Part shown: piece after piece, positions 24,623 through 37,381 of the stretch | How the letters are laid out: each line of letters begins with the position of its first letter | Numbering within the stretch: the first letter of the stretch is position 1 | Program-made: the position numbers and the translations under genes | DNA from: Lepidodermella squamata | Taxonomy: Eukaryota; Gastrotricha | Direction: 5' to 3' | Assembly (NCBI GenBank): GCA_047495785.1 | Contig: JBLDXI010000054.1 | Coordinates: 2,542,001 to 2,606,000 of the forward strand | DNA: 64,000 nt | The notes under the pieces: generated by a model | What the model was told of the DNA's origin: nothing | The model's input: the letters and a program-made list of their open reading frames with translations, nothing else | Databases searched by the model: none

Positions 24623-25214
24623 ACGACCCACGGGTGCAAGAACTGCGTGGCAGCCTCATCATGGCGCCCCGGAATGGGCATACAATGTCATTTTTCAACC
24701 TGAGCCGCTATCACAGAACGCTTTTTAAAGTAAAAACGTGACAAATTTATTTTCTCTCAAAACTTTTCGAAAACTCGAGTCAAAAACGACGATTAGCCTC
24801 GCAGCAGGTAAAACAAACAACTAAAATTGAGTCACGAGAGATTAGTTGCCGCAAGTAATAATCATGGCATAAATATTCAGATTTTTATGATCTATCACGT
24901 CGCATTCGATCAGAGGCCTTTAAGTCTCTCCGCTTGTTATCTTTCTCTCCTCAAATATTCACTAGACACATAAAACATACGTAAATTTGCCACATTTTAA
25001 TCATTAAAAAATTATCAGTGAAAGTCATGTTGTAGGTAGATAGATTAAGTTTCCTCTAAATACTTTTTGGCGATTAATTGCAGGTGCGGTTATAGCAGCG
25101 ATATATAATTAGAGCCGTCTCGAGACACTGCCAGCCGGAATTGAATGGTCGAATTCGCGAAAAAATCGAAATCTATCAATTTCCCGGACCTCGACCCATT
25201 CCTGCTGTATGATG

Positions 25215-25323
25215 TCACTTGACGATATAATACAAATTCGAGTAAGTGCCGCCAACACTCGGACCCGGCGTTGCACTTGGCTGCGGTTGTTGCAATTGTT
25301 GAGATTGTTGCTGCTGCTGTTGT

Positions 25324-25356
<33 letters not shown>

Positions 25357-28300
25357 ATAAACTGCTTCATGCCGACGAATTGCTGCTGAAATTCCTGAAC
25401 GAGCGAGTTGGCAATTGTGTGAAAGCTCGAACACCGGTTAGGAATTTCGCGCATGTGTGCGTAGAATATGTCAACGCCGCGCCGGAAAACTGTCACCAAA
25501 TTTTGCATTTTCGCGAAGCGAGCTTGACACTTTCCTGGGCCGCCGAGTAAATGCATCATTGCTAGCTCATAAGAGTGGCGGACGAGGGGAATTTGACCCG
25601 AATTGGCCAAAGTATTGTTATCTGAAAATTATTGAAAAAGATACTTTTAAATATTGAAAAAATTGAAATTAAAAAATTGAAAAATGTATAAAAATCCCAG
25701 CTTAAAAAATCAAAAAAATCCCAAAATTATAAAAAAAATTGGAAACAATTTAATTTCAAGTTTAAATTTAAATTTGAACCTTTTAAAATAAAATAAAAAT
25801 CCCAGAATTTTTTTTCGAAATAATGAGTACAATTACCTGGGCTAAAGCATAGGAGAGCGCAAAATACGGCGAATTCGCGGAGGTTAGCAATAGTTGCCGC
25901 CATTTGATTGCCAACATAGCACAAGTAGCTTTTGATCATGAAGTCATTTTCGGCGTCTGTATGCGACGTAAGCATCGAAATGCCGGCGCACAGCCCGGAA
26001 TTGCGATCAATAACAAAGTTGGCCGGCATTTGTGAGGCGTGGTCAAAGTTGAGCGACATTTGCGCGGCCAGGACAGGGAAGAATGAGTACAGGTACAGCA
26101 GCGTTCGGTCCTGTATTCCGATCGACGTTACGCCAGGTAGGGTCGTCAGAAATTCGCTGATTGATTTGACGTAAACAACGAACGCATCGGCTTTTACAGC
26201 AACAACCTCTTCAACGGTCATTTCTGGGGTGATTACAACTTTTGTCTGCAAAAAAATAAGAATTTTTTAAGAAATATGGAAGATAGGAAATTAGTAAAAA
26301 ACTAGCTTAAATTTTAAAATTTTAAAATTAATTTTTATTGAAATTTACCTGAGCAATTGGAGTTAATTTGACGGAAGCCGCCACGCATCGCTGAACTAGC
26401 CATTCAGCGAATGAATTTTGGGGTTGAGACACATGGGCCGGTCTTTGCGGTTCGGGCGAGGTTTGCTGGCTACTAGACGACGGGCCCATGAGGATCTGAC
26501 TCAAGGTCAACCGCGGCGCCTGGGCGTAGGCAGCACCCACCTGCGCCGCCACACTCGCCGCCACCGCCGCAGAGGTCGCCGAGGTCAAATCTGTGCCGAA
26601 AATAGCGGCCATGTCGTAGTCGAAGGCAGCCGACGCAGCTTGGACGTTGTTCGGGGTTTGGGCGGGTAGTGGGACAGCGACCGGGGTCGGAGCGGGCGCC
26701 GGGGTGACAATTTGCGCAGGCTCAGCCGCGAACATGTAAACATCGCCGTTATTGGCGGTTGTTTGGAACAGCGAGAAAAAAGTCGGCTGTTGCGACTGTT
26801 GCTGCTGTTGCTGCTGCTGCTGCTGATTCTGAGGGCTACCCAAATTCGATGCCTGACTATGCTGGCCAGGCGATTTCATCGAAGCTGAATCGCAATTATT
26901 ATTGCTATGCGGGTTGATAATTTCTTGTTGTTGTTGCTGCTGCTGCTGCTGATGCAACTGTTGTTGGGACATGTTGATAGCCGCAAATTGCTGGTTACTC
27001 GCGGCTTGGTACAGCGCGTAGTGTTGGATGTTGCTAGAGTCGTTATTCGCGGATGATTCTAAGAATGCTACTGGTGAGACCGAGCGTGGCTCAGGGCTTA
27101 GCATACTAGTAGTTGCGCCTGGTGATTGGTCAGGCACGGCTGATTCGCAAGAAAACCCAGCATTCACCCCACTATCGGGCGAATCGGCCTCGTTTTGCTG
27201 TGGTATTGGGTTCAGGCGTCTAGCGACCGGTTTCTCCCTAAAAAAATAATCAATAAAATGTTGTTATTTTTCTCCGAATTTGTTCGAAAAATTTCAATTT
27301 TTTATTCGATTTAATGTGTTAATTTTTTTCGATTTTTCAAATATTTTTCGTAATTTTAATCTAATTAATTTTGATTTTATACTTACACAATGGTTCGCCG
27401 TGGCGGTGGTGGGTTGCTCATTTCCATGTCATCCTCCGAAAAGTCGTCATCGATATCATTCTGAATCATATCATTAGTCATATCATCCGGCCCATCGTCG
27501 GCCATGTCATCAATATCGTCCTCAATATCGTCTAGGTCATCGTCGTCGTCTAGGTCAATGTTGCTCACGGCATTATTGCGCGCGCTTATTTTAACCAACG
27601 CCTTGATCAACTTGCGCGTGTCCTGCGAATACCGGCCCAGCTGGCAGTTGTCCAGCTTCATGCCGGCATCGTAGCACCGACGCAGGCGGCAATGGCGGCA
27701 CTTTGTTCTAGGGTCGCACAGCGATTTCGGTTTAAATTCCACGTAAGGGTCGAGATTGCGCGGCCGTTGCTGGCAAACCAGTCCTGTTCGATGCTTCTGA
27801 CTCGTCGCTCGGCCGAAAAAAATCTTGCACCCTTCACATGAAACCACACCGAAGTGAAAGCCGTTGCCTGTTAAGAAACAATAATAATAATTTTTAATTT
27901 ATTCATAAAAATTATTGATAATTTTAATGCGCGCAAAGTCCAAATTTTCAATATTACCGCGCGCGCTGATGTCAAAGGGCTACTTTTGAATAACCAGGCG
28001 GTTTTTATACCAAATTAAAGCTCAGAAAATTTGCAGTCGATTGAATACTTGGATCCCGCTCGAACAAATTGACGGGAAAATTGTATAAGCGCACAATAAG
28101 TTGTTAGTCGGTTGTGAGATGGAACTTGTGTGTGCGCACACAATTTTTTAAGCGAAAAACAAGAATTTAATCGACTGCAAATTTTCTGAATTTTAATTTG
28201 GTGTAAAAACCGCCAGATTATTTGAAAGTAGTCCTTTGACATCAATTTTTTGATAATCAGCCAAATTAATTTAAAAAAGTCCAGCTTAATTTTTCTGAAA

Positions 28301-28799
28301 ATTATTACAAAAAATCCGGAAAATTCTTACTTGGAGCACCGCAAACGGCACATGGGATTTTCGCAAATTGAGCGCCGAAGCTACTCCGCGGCTTTTTCCC
28401 ACCAGTCGCATCTAGCATAGCCCGTCGTTTCGCCGCTCGTTGCGCCTTCAACTTTTTAAGCGCGGCCGTCGTCGCCGCTGCTTTATCTTCGTCAGTCAGC
28501 GTCGGCCGTTGCGTAGCCTGAATGTGCTCCAGCACGCTGGCGCACAGCTTAAAGCGGCATGGCCGACATTTATTGAGGTCAGACGATGTTTTATGCTTCG
28601 CATTCGGCTCTTGGCACACGCACTCCGTATCCTTTGGCACGCCTTTCGTCTGACATCGCCAGTGAAATTTACGGCAAGCTTCGCAGATTGACAACTTTGG
28701 CAGATCGACGGGTTCCTGGTTGTGGCGACCGATCGGCCGCCGGATAATGCCGGGTATTGACCTGCGACACACGCCGCAAAACAGCGTTGGACCATCCAT
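25215..28799 (-). CDS. NR-4: large polyQ nuclear receptor with two DBDs
   Basis: Exons 28799-28331, 27867-27387, 27237-26349, 26245-25837 and 25621-25215 give 884 residues, all joins in frame. DBD1 ([24 protein letters not shown]) is followed by a basic Ala/Lys linker. DBD2 reads CAVCGAPS|SNGFHFGVVSCEGCKIFFGRA, then CDPRTKCRHCRLRRC; FFGR replaces the usual FFRR. A strongly acidic stretch (many Asp) follows, then a long low-complexity hinge with two Gln runs and an Ala-rich patch. The LBD keeps LYSFFPVLAAQMSLNFD, and the C-terminus ends in a third, longer Gln tract (CAG/CAA mixed) after NSLVQEF. The polyQ regions suggest transactivation domains. It is the only array member with five exons and these tracts. 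Confidence 0.85.
27967..28244. repeat. Foldback element in first intron of NR-4
   Basis: Arms of about 80 bp at 27967-28046 and 28164-28244 are inverted, imperfect copies of each other (shared words include TTTGCAGTCGATT and TGATGTCAAAGG). The element of about 280 bp lies wholly inside the 463-bp intron. It resembles a MITE or foldback transposon. Confidence 0.75.
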
Positions 28800-31167
28800 C
28801 TCAGGGTGAGTAAAAAACTAGGAGAAAAAAATATTTAAAATTGCCTTCAACTTTAAACCTGAAGGTTGAATTTAAGTTATTAAAAAAATAATGGAGATTG
28901 CTTATAACTTTGTAATAACTTTTCTAGAGTGGCGGAAATTAGTTCACCAAAGAAATTCGGGTAATAATCTAGAAGCATCCTAAAAGACTCTAGTTTCGAT
29001 TTTCGGTAATATTTCAGGCTGGTCAATAAGAGGTTGATACAACTGTAGACAGGCCATGTGGGCCATTCAAAATTTGAAACGCAAAAAATAGCTGCAAATG
29101 TTTTTTATGTAATGATCATCCCCGATTGAGCTTTGCACCGCACCGTCCGAACCAACCAGCTGGCGCGCGACTGTGAAGAAACATGTTTATCACCAGCACA
29201 ACGACGACGGCCTTTTTCAACTCGGTGTGGTGATGGCCTATTCATTCGAAAGCGCGTGCTAGCTACTCATTCGTGTTTATGAAGCTTTAAAATAGTTGCT
29301 TAAGAGAGTTGTTGTACACTTTTTTGTTTAATAATAATTGACTTAAAAGGCTAGCAGTAGCTTGTATTATTGCTGCTCATCGCGGCCGACCTGGTTCGTC
29401 CAAGCGCATCATCAACGCGCGCACGGCTTTATTGTTTTTATTATATAGCGTAATAACAAAAAAAATTTTAACTACGCAAAACGCGTGGTTTTCGAATCGC
29501 CGTCGTCAAAGTTTCTTTGTTAAAAACTACTTTACATGAGAGATAACAAAAGCCAAGTAACCGGCCTTTTTGTGGCTTCAAGGTAGGCGGTTAGTATAGT
29601 TTCGACTCACTATTATGCGATTAATAATAATAATGGCCTTCAAATATATAGTTAATAATTATTACAAGTGGATTTGATGTTAACGTCATCGCAGTTGTTT
29701 TCTCTCTTATCTCATGGTAGATTTGAGGTGCATTTTGTTATTTGACAGACAGTGGTAACCTTGCGATGTTGACAATAGGGGACTAATTATCAGCCTAATT
29801 AACGAGTTCACAATTATTAGTAATTAGCTGACACGAATCGCGACTGACGCGCGCGAAGAACACGCGCCAAGAACAATTAAGCAAGAAAAGACAATTAAAG
29901 CGGAAATAATGAAAAGAATAGGTGCAGGTCGATAATTCAGCCAAGTTTCGAAGGGTGACACAAAATGAAGTCTTTGCAACGTTCGCAATGTTCACACTGG
30001 TTACCTCGCAAAAACGCATCGCAAGGCGAATAATATATACATTTTTAAATAAAATATTTTTTCTGAATGGATTATTCAATTTGAAAAGAAGTGCCATGAA
30101 AAATGTAAGAAAATTAAACTTCGTATTGACTATTTGGGTCTTGGAACGAGTGGAAGCGAATATATTTCATTCATTAGCTCAAACGTGCAAAGTTCGAAAT
30201 TTCTCAAAAAAATTAATTTATTTTGATTAAAATTTCGCACACTGCCGAATCTTCACTTGGGCAGCTTGGCTCAATTGAGATATAGCAAAATTATCGGAAA
30301 ATTTAAATTTTTAGCTCCGTCTAAATTTTTAGTTTTGAAATTTCCGGTAGAATTATTCTCTTTTTTATTGCGAGCTAAACCTGATTGGTCAATAATTTGC
30401 CGAGGTGTTCCAACTGTCAAGTATTGAACCTTAGATCCCCGTAAAGTTGAAATAAAAATTATGCCGAATTTTGGATTTTGCTTCAAAAACGTTAAAATTG
30501 CAAAAAATCATAATTTGATGATTTCAGGCCACATTGCGGGCAAAGTCCTATGCGGGTCTTTAAGCGGATCCTGCGCTATAGGATCTAAGGTTACACTGCC
30601 TTTTCACCAAAATGAAGCGCAAGACATCCTGTTTCCTGTTTGAAAAAAAATTGAAAAAATATTCTACCTCCGGTTTTACCAACTAGTGACATATTGGTGA
30701 CATTTTCCTAACGTAAAATGGGATTTCCGCGAAGGTTTTTATTTTGCAATCCCAATTTGACGTGGAATACAGAGTTTTCGAAGAAATGAATACTGCGTAA
30801 CTTGGAACTCATCCAAGCGCTCTCTTTTCAAGTGGGAGCCACTTTTTCTGAGTGCAAACCTTATATACCTATAAGATCACCTGAACCTTATCGGCACAGG
30901 GTCAAAAGACTTTGGCGTATCGAGGAGCAATACTATTCAACAATCTGTCGACTGATGCACAAAGTGCTATCTCAGCTAATAGCTGCCGCCAACAAACTTA
31001 CCTGGAACTCCTGAAAAAACCATTCGCTTTTTCTAATAATTCAAAAATCATTAAATAATTCACCGGAAATCTGAAACGGAACTGATACTATCATGGCACT
31101 CTGACTACTCTACTGCGGCTGCACTTTCTTTTTTCACTATCGAGCTTCCTTCCTGGATATCATGCTC

Positions 31168-31198
31168 ATTAAATAAATAAATAAATAAATAAATAAAT
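31168..31198 (+). repeat. (TAAA)n microsatellite
   Basis: About seven tandem TAAA units follow a T-rich, gene-free stretch. Such tails can mark the 3-prime end of a non-LTR retrotransposon, but no reverse transcriptase was seen upstream. Confidence 0.8.
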
Positions 31199-33059
31199 GC
31201 TGTTATAAATGTATTCCTGATCAATTATGGCATTTTCTTGACCTATTCCACGGTTGAGGACTAAAGAAATCCCGAAATTTTTAAGCTGGATTGAAATCTT
31301 GAGATGAAAAATATGGAGAAAGGAAGAATTGTATGAAGCTGTATCGATATGTTATCAGTGCCTCGGATTAATCCTTGACAGTGAATTATGAAGCTATAAA
31401 ATTGAAGCTTGGTGAAGCATGGTCAAGAGAACTTGGGAATTATTGCCGGTAAAAAGGGGTGTTTTATTCAAGCAGAAAGTTTTCAACTAATTACCCCGAG
31501 CCCAATCCACGGGGTTGCGTTTTTAGCAATTAACATGAAAGCGGGGTGCCTGGGAAAAGCACTTATTTACAGCCCACGTTTTAATTATGAATTTTCTTCA
31601 CCCGTGGGCACCATTACATGTAAGATAACAAAAAGACAGTGCTTAGAGCTTCTTTATCATCTATACTATATTTTTGTGTTGAACTTATTTTCAAAATGTC
31701 TGGTAAACACACAGGTAATTTCAGTAATTAAAAATTGAAAATCTATTGTTAAACATCTTGTCGCCCGCGCGAGCCACTAGTTTTCAACCTCGCTTGCGGG
31801 TAAATACTATAATTGAGTAATTAAGAATTGTTACGTCACGTGTAAGTTGCCGCTGCCAATGCGCGTAAAAACAAGCAACCCACGCAGTTGAATGAAAAAA
31901 TTGACTCACCACCGCAAACCTGACAATTTTAGGCTAATGACAAGAGCAAAAAAAACTGAATACGACCGGACTTTGTATCAGTCACAGAGGTCAGACTGGC
32001 CAGATAGAAAACAGGAAGCAGGAAACAGATATGTTTTCATTAAATCATTTTTTTAAGGAGGAGTATTTATTTTCTTATTTGCATTGATTTCCTGAATATG
32101 GGCCATTCTTCTCCTCCATCGAACCTCGAACTTCATTTCCAAGTCGGCTCTTTTCCGCGATTCTCGGCGAATTCGGCAATTAATACAGCGATTAATACAA
32201 AGATCCATTGAGTTTATAAACAACACAGAATCAGCCAACTTTCAAGTTAACGGAAACTTGCAAGAAAACCGGCGACCGGCAGAAGGCTTTTAGATGGAAA
32301 GCCCTAACTTGAAGTCTTAAAACTGGAAGACTGGGTCACTAAGCACTACTGCTGGGTTTTATTACATTACGATCCTACCGATATGACTACTACTATTCCT
32401 TTAGTCGTTTTACCAAGCGATTCTTCCCAGTTTCCAACTTTTTAGCATTTCCGCATTTACGTTTATCAGCCTGATGCAATTTCCGCAATAAAACTTATTT
32501 CTGCCGTTCGTTGCATTATAGTCCGGCTTTGCAGGATCAAAGTCCACGTTTAGCTGATTAATGAGTTCGTCAGTTCGTCACTTCGTCGTCGTCGTCGTGT
32601 CCGAAAAAATTGCAGAAAATGATCTAAAGTACTGAATGACCATAAAAATTGGAACCGATGGACTTGGAATCGAACCTTAAAATATCTTATAAAGCACAGG
32701 GCACGCAGCAGAAAAAATCGCAGTAAGGCCTTTATTTCTGAAATCTACCTTTGACTCAACCTTTGTCACATCTGTGTGAATCAGACCCCGCCAAAATTGT
32801 TTACGTTTTTTTATAACAGATTCGAATTCGGCGCATCAAAATAGGGTACTTTACTCAAACCCGAAAGCTAAATGCCGATCTTCGAGATGGACATTTCCGC
32901 TTTTCATCGGGTACAATAATTTTCTGCTAATAATTACCATTTCCGCTGAAAATCAGATGGCCATTCCTTGATTGCTATATGTATGCCATAGAGAAAAAAT
33001 GACCAGAGAAAGCACTCAAGCTAAAATTTCTAAATCCTCATTTTAATTCAAAGTTGACT

Positions 33060-33326
33060 TTCTCAAAACGGATATCTCCGTTTTCTACCAAATTTTGCAT
33101 GCCTATAGAACACGAGCTGCTCTTTCTCGTGGTATAAGATTTGAGGTGGGCAGCCCAACCGTTGTTACGATACAAAAACCTCGTTTTCACTATGGTTTTA
33201 CTTATTTTGATGATATCAAGACTGAGCAGCAATTGCCCACCTCAAATCTTATACCACGTGAAAGAGCAGCTCGCGTTCTATAGGCATGCAAAATTTGGTA
33301 GAAAACGGAGATATCCGTTTTGAGAA
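33060..33326. repeat. Inverted-repeat (MITE-like) element
   Basis: Arms of about 92 bp, 33060-33151 and 33235-33326, are nearly perfect inverted copies around an 83-bp centre. Each arm itself contains the palindromic stretch AAAACGGATATCTCCGTTTT. No coding capacity is present. Confidence 0.8.
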
Positions 33327-34082
33327 CGCACTTGTATAATAATGGAGATCAATATTTTAGCTTGACATTTTTCTGTAGGGGCATACCCCTTTTTTGCACC
33401 CTATTTTGGCTCCTGAACCGGCGGAATTTTATGGTGAAAGATTCATGGCGATCCGAGTTGTCACTTTTTTGCTGTAATTTTAAAAAATATGAAAATGCAA
33501 GTCGGCTGGTTTTAGTCACATTTTTAGTTGTCATATGAAATAAGACATTGGTCGGATGAAAAAGTTTTCCTCGGTATAATATTATGTATTTCTGTGCGTT
33601 TTATTGAATTACGTGTAATAAGGAATCGAGCTGGCGAAGGGTTTATCTGGAATTTTGCGAAGAAGCTGGCGCCGACTTAGCCCAAAAATAATATTGAGTT
33701 AACCGACTTTGATTCGGAAGCTCTAACCCAGGCTAAATATCCTGAGCCTCGTCCATACGCACTAAAACACCGCACTATCAAATAGTCTCGACGTTGCAGA
33801 AAATGACTCGGAACGTCGGAGAGTCGAAGTTGGAAAAAAGTTGTGTGAATGCCTGGATATGCTGATAATAAGAGACAAATGACAGTAATACCTTCCGTCT
33901 ATTATGCTGAATTCAATAGAACACCAAGGCATCGTCGAAGATATTATTGGGAAATTAACTTAACGGAAACGGCGTTGAGTGTTTTTTCCCATTCAAAAAT
34001 TTGACGATACACATTGGTCCTTCAGCTTTCACAGACTTTATACAATTGCGGAAACCCTGATTATTAGCAATTAGCGGAACAA

Positions 34083-34367
34083 ATGGTTAGGTGGAAGTGG
34101 AGGACGCGACCATCCTCATCTCATTCATTGCGGCTCTTGATCAGTGTATTTTTGATCGGCAATCTCCTCGAATTCCGAACAGCTCTGGAGTTAGATGTTT
34201 GCCTGTCGAAGTTGCTAACGAGAGAAGTTGCAATTAATGATAAGTTTCCTATCTACATCGCCGTCTCAGTTGCCATTTTTCAAGGGTTCGCGAATTTCCG
34301 GCTAGTTACTTGTGTTAGAAGATGCTTCGATCACGTTTATTGTTTAGGGTCACCGGCTGCTTTGTAA
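34083..34367 (+). CDS. Hypothetical small secreted or anchored protein
   Basis: An open frame of 94 residues has a basic N-terminus followed by a hydrophobic run (SLRLLISVFLIGNLL), possibly a signal peptide. The rest contains C-x3-C-x5-C (CVRRCFDHVYC), the same spacing as in the small secreted protein at 5098-5334. No splice partner was found and no family is recognised. It ends 158 bp from the convergent NR-5 gene. It could be a chance frame. Confidence 0.25.
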   Translation: MVRWKWRTRPSSSHSLRLLISVFLIGNLLEFRTALELDVCLSKLLTREVAINDKFPIYIAVSVAIFQGFANFRLVTCVRRCFDHVYCLGSPAAL

Positions 34368-34525
34368 TCCGACTCAAGTACAAAAGGCGGCACTCCATGA
34401 CACCGGTAAATAATATATTTGAAAAATTGTTTTGCCAAGTTCACATGCATCATAACCAATGCCATCAGGCAAGTTAAAAAATGGCGTCACAGACATTAAC
34501 GATAAGCAAAGTTGTCCCGTGAAAG

Positions 34526-36204
34526 TTACGAATCTTGATGTAAAAGCTGTGTTTTGAAGTCGAAAATAAGCGGCGAGTGCGTTTGAAGTAATTGGCACAT
34601 GATGGGCAGAACGCGGGGCTGGTGGCGGAAAATCGAACGAAAGACGGTAGAAACACTCGGAAAATGCTCCAACATTGCGAAAATTCTCGCCAATCGGCCA
34701 TTGGAATTCGAGTCTCGTCGGCAGAGGCGAATCATCGCAATCTCATATTGCTCCCGCAACTTGGCGACATCATCAGGTTGGTTCAATACAATGCCATCTG
34801 GGGAAATTTAAAGGCTTAAAATGAACCCGACATTCAATCTCCGACTTACCTGCATTGAGGCTTAGCAAAGCGCAGAATATGGAAAATTCGTCAATTTTGG
34901 AAATCGTCGATGCCATCATGTTGCCAGAGGTCTGATGCAGTTCTTCAAGCGTCGCAAAGTGCTGATTGATAATCGCTATCTCTTCCTCATTATCTCGGCC
35001 AGTTTCAGCGAAGCATTGTGAAATCATCAACTGCTTTAAACGAAATCGCGATTCATCGTCCACAAGCGACATAAAGTTGCCCCGCTGCTGGTCGACATCG
35101 AATTCAAGTGACAGCTGAGCTACAACAATCGGGAAAAAACTCGATGTGAAAAGGGCTATACGATCCGCAATGTCTAATTGATTAACCCCAGGCAGAGACA
35201 GGAAGAAATCGCTAACACATTTAAGGTAAATTTCATCGGTTCGGAATCGGAGTGTTATCGCGTCCTGAAAGGAAGTATCAGGCGCAAAAACGATACGAGC
35301 CCTGTTGATCGGGGCTAAATAGGCCGCCGATTCAACAGCCCGCGCTACCAGCGCGTTCGTATCAATCGGAAGATTGAATGGTGTCGAGTTGGAGATGGCC
35401 GATAGCGAAGACGAATCATTCGACATCACAGCTTGCTCGCTGTCAAATTTTTTCGACGAGCTGCTTTCCTCTGATTTTGCCTCCTTACCCCGGCGGCGGG
35501 TGACAACCGGCAGTAGGCTACCCTCTTCAGCTGCTTTTCGCAGAGCAACTTTAATCTCGACTTTTCGGTCAATAGGCGTGCTACGGGGAGCGACTTCACC
35601 CAGGGTCATGCCTGCATTTCGGCACCGTTCTAGCCGGCATTTCCGACAGTTTGAATCCGGTGGGCAGGGTCCGTTATTCCGATTCTGATTTTTGCACACA
35701 TATTGCAGCTTGAAATCGCGCCTCACAGAGCGTCGGTAGAAAATTTTGCACCCATCACAAGCTACAACGCCATAGTGGACCCCGGTGCCTTAAAAATAAT
35801 AAAATTCCACTTTGAACTGATAATTAAGAGAAATCCTCACTTGAACAGCCGCAAATCGTGCAAGGGAACTTGTTGAAATCGATACGATAGTGGCTTTTCG
35901 CAGTATCTTTGATGTCACCCATTGGCAATTCGTAAAATCTGCGCTGATCCACTACAGCTTCGCATTGTTTGAAGCGGCAGTAGCGGCAATTCTTCAAATG
36001 TTCAACATCCACTTGCTGCCCGCCCTGGAACTCTTTGCATTCGTCGATGGACGCGTTCTTGTAACGGCACCAAAATTTACGGCAAGCCTCGCATAACAGG
36101 TGATTCTTGACTGCCTCCAGGTGATCGAGCAATTGCTGCTTGCGGAAGACGATAGGCGAGCGTTTGCAAACTTGGCATTCAGCTTTGAATTCATACGGTG
36201 GCAT
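34526..36204 (-). CDS. NR-5: nuclear receptor with two DBDs
   Basis: Exons 36204-35841, 35788-34850 and 34797-34526 give 524 residues, both joins phase 1. DBD1: [47 protein letters not shown]2: [29 protein letters not shown] and [15 protein letters not shown]. The LBD has [23 protein letters not shown] and ends SPLIFDFKTQL. The P-box CDGCKI differs from the common CEGCKG, and FYRR replaces FFRR. It is the first member, from the left, of the compact three-exon expansion whose DBD1 second finger lacks one Cys. It is somewhat apart from NR-7 to NR-14 in sequence. Confidence 0.87.
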
Positions 36205-37381
36205 AGTGGGTTATTTTTTTAAAGCGATTCAATTCTACGGACAAAAAATGTGATGAACAGCCTCACATAATGTGTGTAAAATGCTTATCAAAAAATAACG
36301 TTTTTTTGAATGAAAGCCGCTTTGATGAGAACACTCAAGAGTGAGGAAAGCAAGATGTTGCGGCACGAGTTTTTCTGTAATTTTGGCCATGAACTAGGGT
36401 CAACAGTTTGAGCGACAAAAAATGTTCTGCTTTTTATTTATAGGCGGATACATAGTAATAGAAGCTACTTTAAAATTGCTGAGAGCTTAATTTGCCACCT
36501 ATTAAAAGTAGCGGAAAGGATCGATAATGCCTGAGATAACGCACAGCCCTCTACCCGAAATATTTAACGTGGTCAACTTCATATTTAGCGAAATTCCCAA
36601 CCCACGCTTCCTATCAGTACATAACCTTGTATCGAAGGTGAGCAGCATTGCAAGATAGATTTTACTGCTGAATTCCAAGGACAGTATGACACAATATGGA
36701 TAGAATTGGGCGATTAGAAAAATTAAGCCAAACAAATGACATTTCTGTTAGTGGCCTATTATTTGTCTGGGTACAAAAAGTAGGGCAAAAATTTCCGTCC
36801 ACGTTTAAGAGCCAATTGCTAACACGACACCAACCACAACTTCAAGAGTTCGTTTCTTGTCTCGTCATTTTTATAAAAAAGATTAAAGAAGCCCTTCTAA
36901 ATTTTGTTCCTATGAGTTCACCTGTTTTTTTGGCTCTAACTAAACAAGACTCCAAGAAAAAGCTAGTCTGAGAATTTATGGATGACTCAGCGAACGCTTG
37001 CTAACATGGCGTGGCTACTTTGTCTTTATGGTGATGAGATGAATTGTCCGTTGGACTAGCCGTACTAGAGCATCATAAGCATCGATGAATCGCGTGTATT
37101 TCTTTATATAAGTAATGCTGTTTTAGAAGTTGGGAAAGAAAGCTGCCACAAGGCTAGCGAAAAACTATCATTGAAATTAACTGTTAGAAAGCGAGAAAAG
37201 GCACTGAAATGCGCCAAACAGGTAACTGTGTTCAATTTTATTTTTTCAGAAAAAATAATACTGTTGCCGATCATTTACAGTTTCAAGATTACCTGTGTTT
37301 CGATATTTTTAAGAAAAAAAAATGCGCTGCGATTGTAGTATTGTAGTAAGAAGTTGGAAGTATTCGTAATCAGTTCGGCAT
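36205..37381. other. Intergenic between NR-5 and NR-6
   Basis: This 1.2-kb stretch should contain the NR-5 promoter. A weak resemblance to an LBD core (FYPYC..LSLEF on the minus strand near 36680) could be a decayed receptor fragment but is too short to call. Confidence 0.35.

Larger units (their letters stand above)
23345..25214. other. Intergenic between NR-3 and NR-4
   Basis: This 1.9-kb stretch contains AAT-type microsatellite tracts (23525-23550, 23582-23596), the conserved NR element at 23601-23637, and an island of a repeated 11-bp motif at 24299-24622. No exon could be supported. Confidence 0.45.
28800..34082. other. Gene-poor region
   Basis: Over 5 kb lacks any open frame with a recognisable domain. 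It contains a TAAA microsatellite (31168-31198), CGTCGT repeats near 32585, and a 267-bp inverted-repeat element (33060-33326). The part next to 28800 should hold the NR-4 promoter. Some of the rest may be decayed transposon sequence. Confidence 0.45.

Noticed and set aside
26418-26669. Plus-strand Arg-rich frame opposite NR-4
   Set aside because: It is the mirror of the Ala/Gln/Pro-rich hinge of NR-4 on the other strand.
30802-31198. Possible 3-prime end of a non-LTR retrotransposon (open frame followed by a TAAA tail)
   Set aside because: No reverse transcriptase or endonuclease motif upstream, and the 70-residue frame matches nothing I recognise.
36502-36735. Minus-strand open frame with FYPYC..LSLEF, like an LBD core
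   Set aside because: Only about a dozen positions resemble the array LBD, with a one-residue gap and no flanking similarity; it could be chance. Not called as a receptor fragment.
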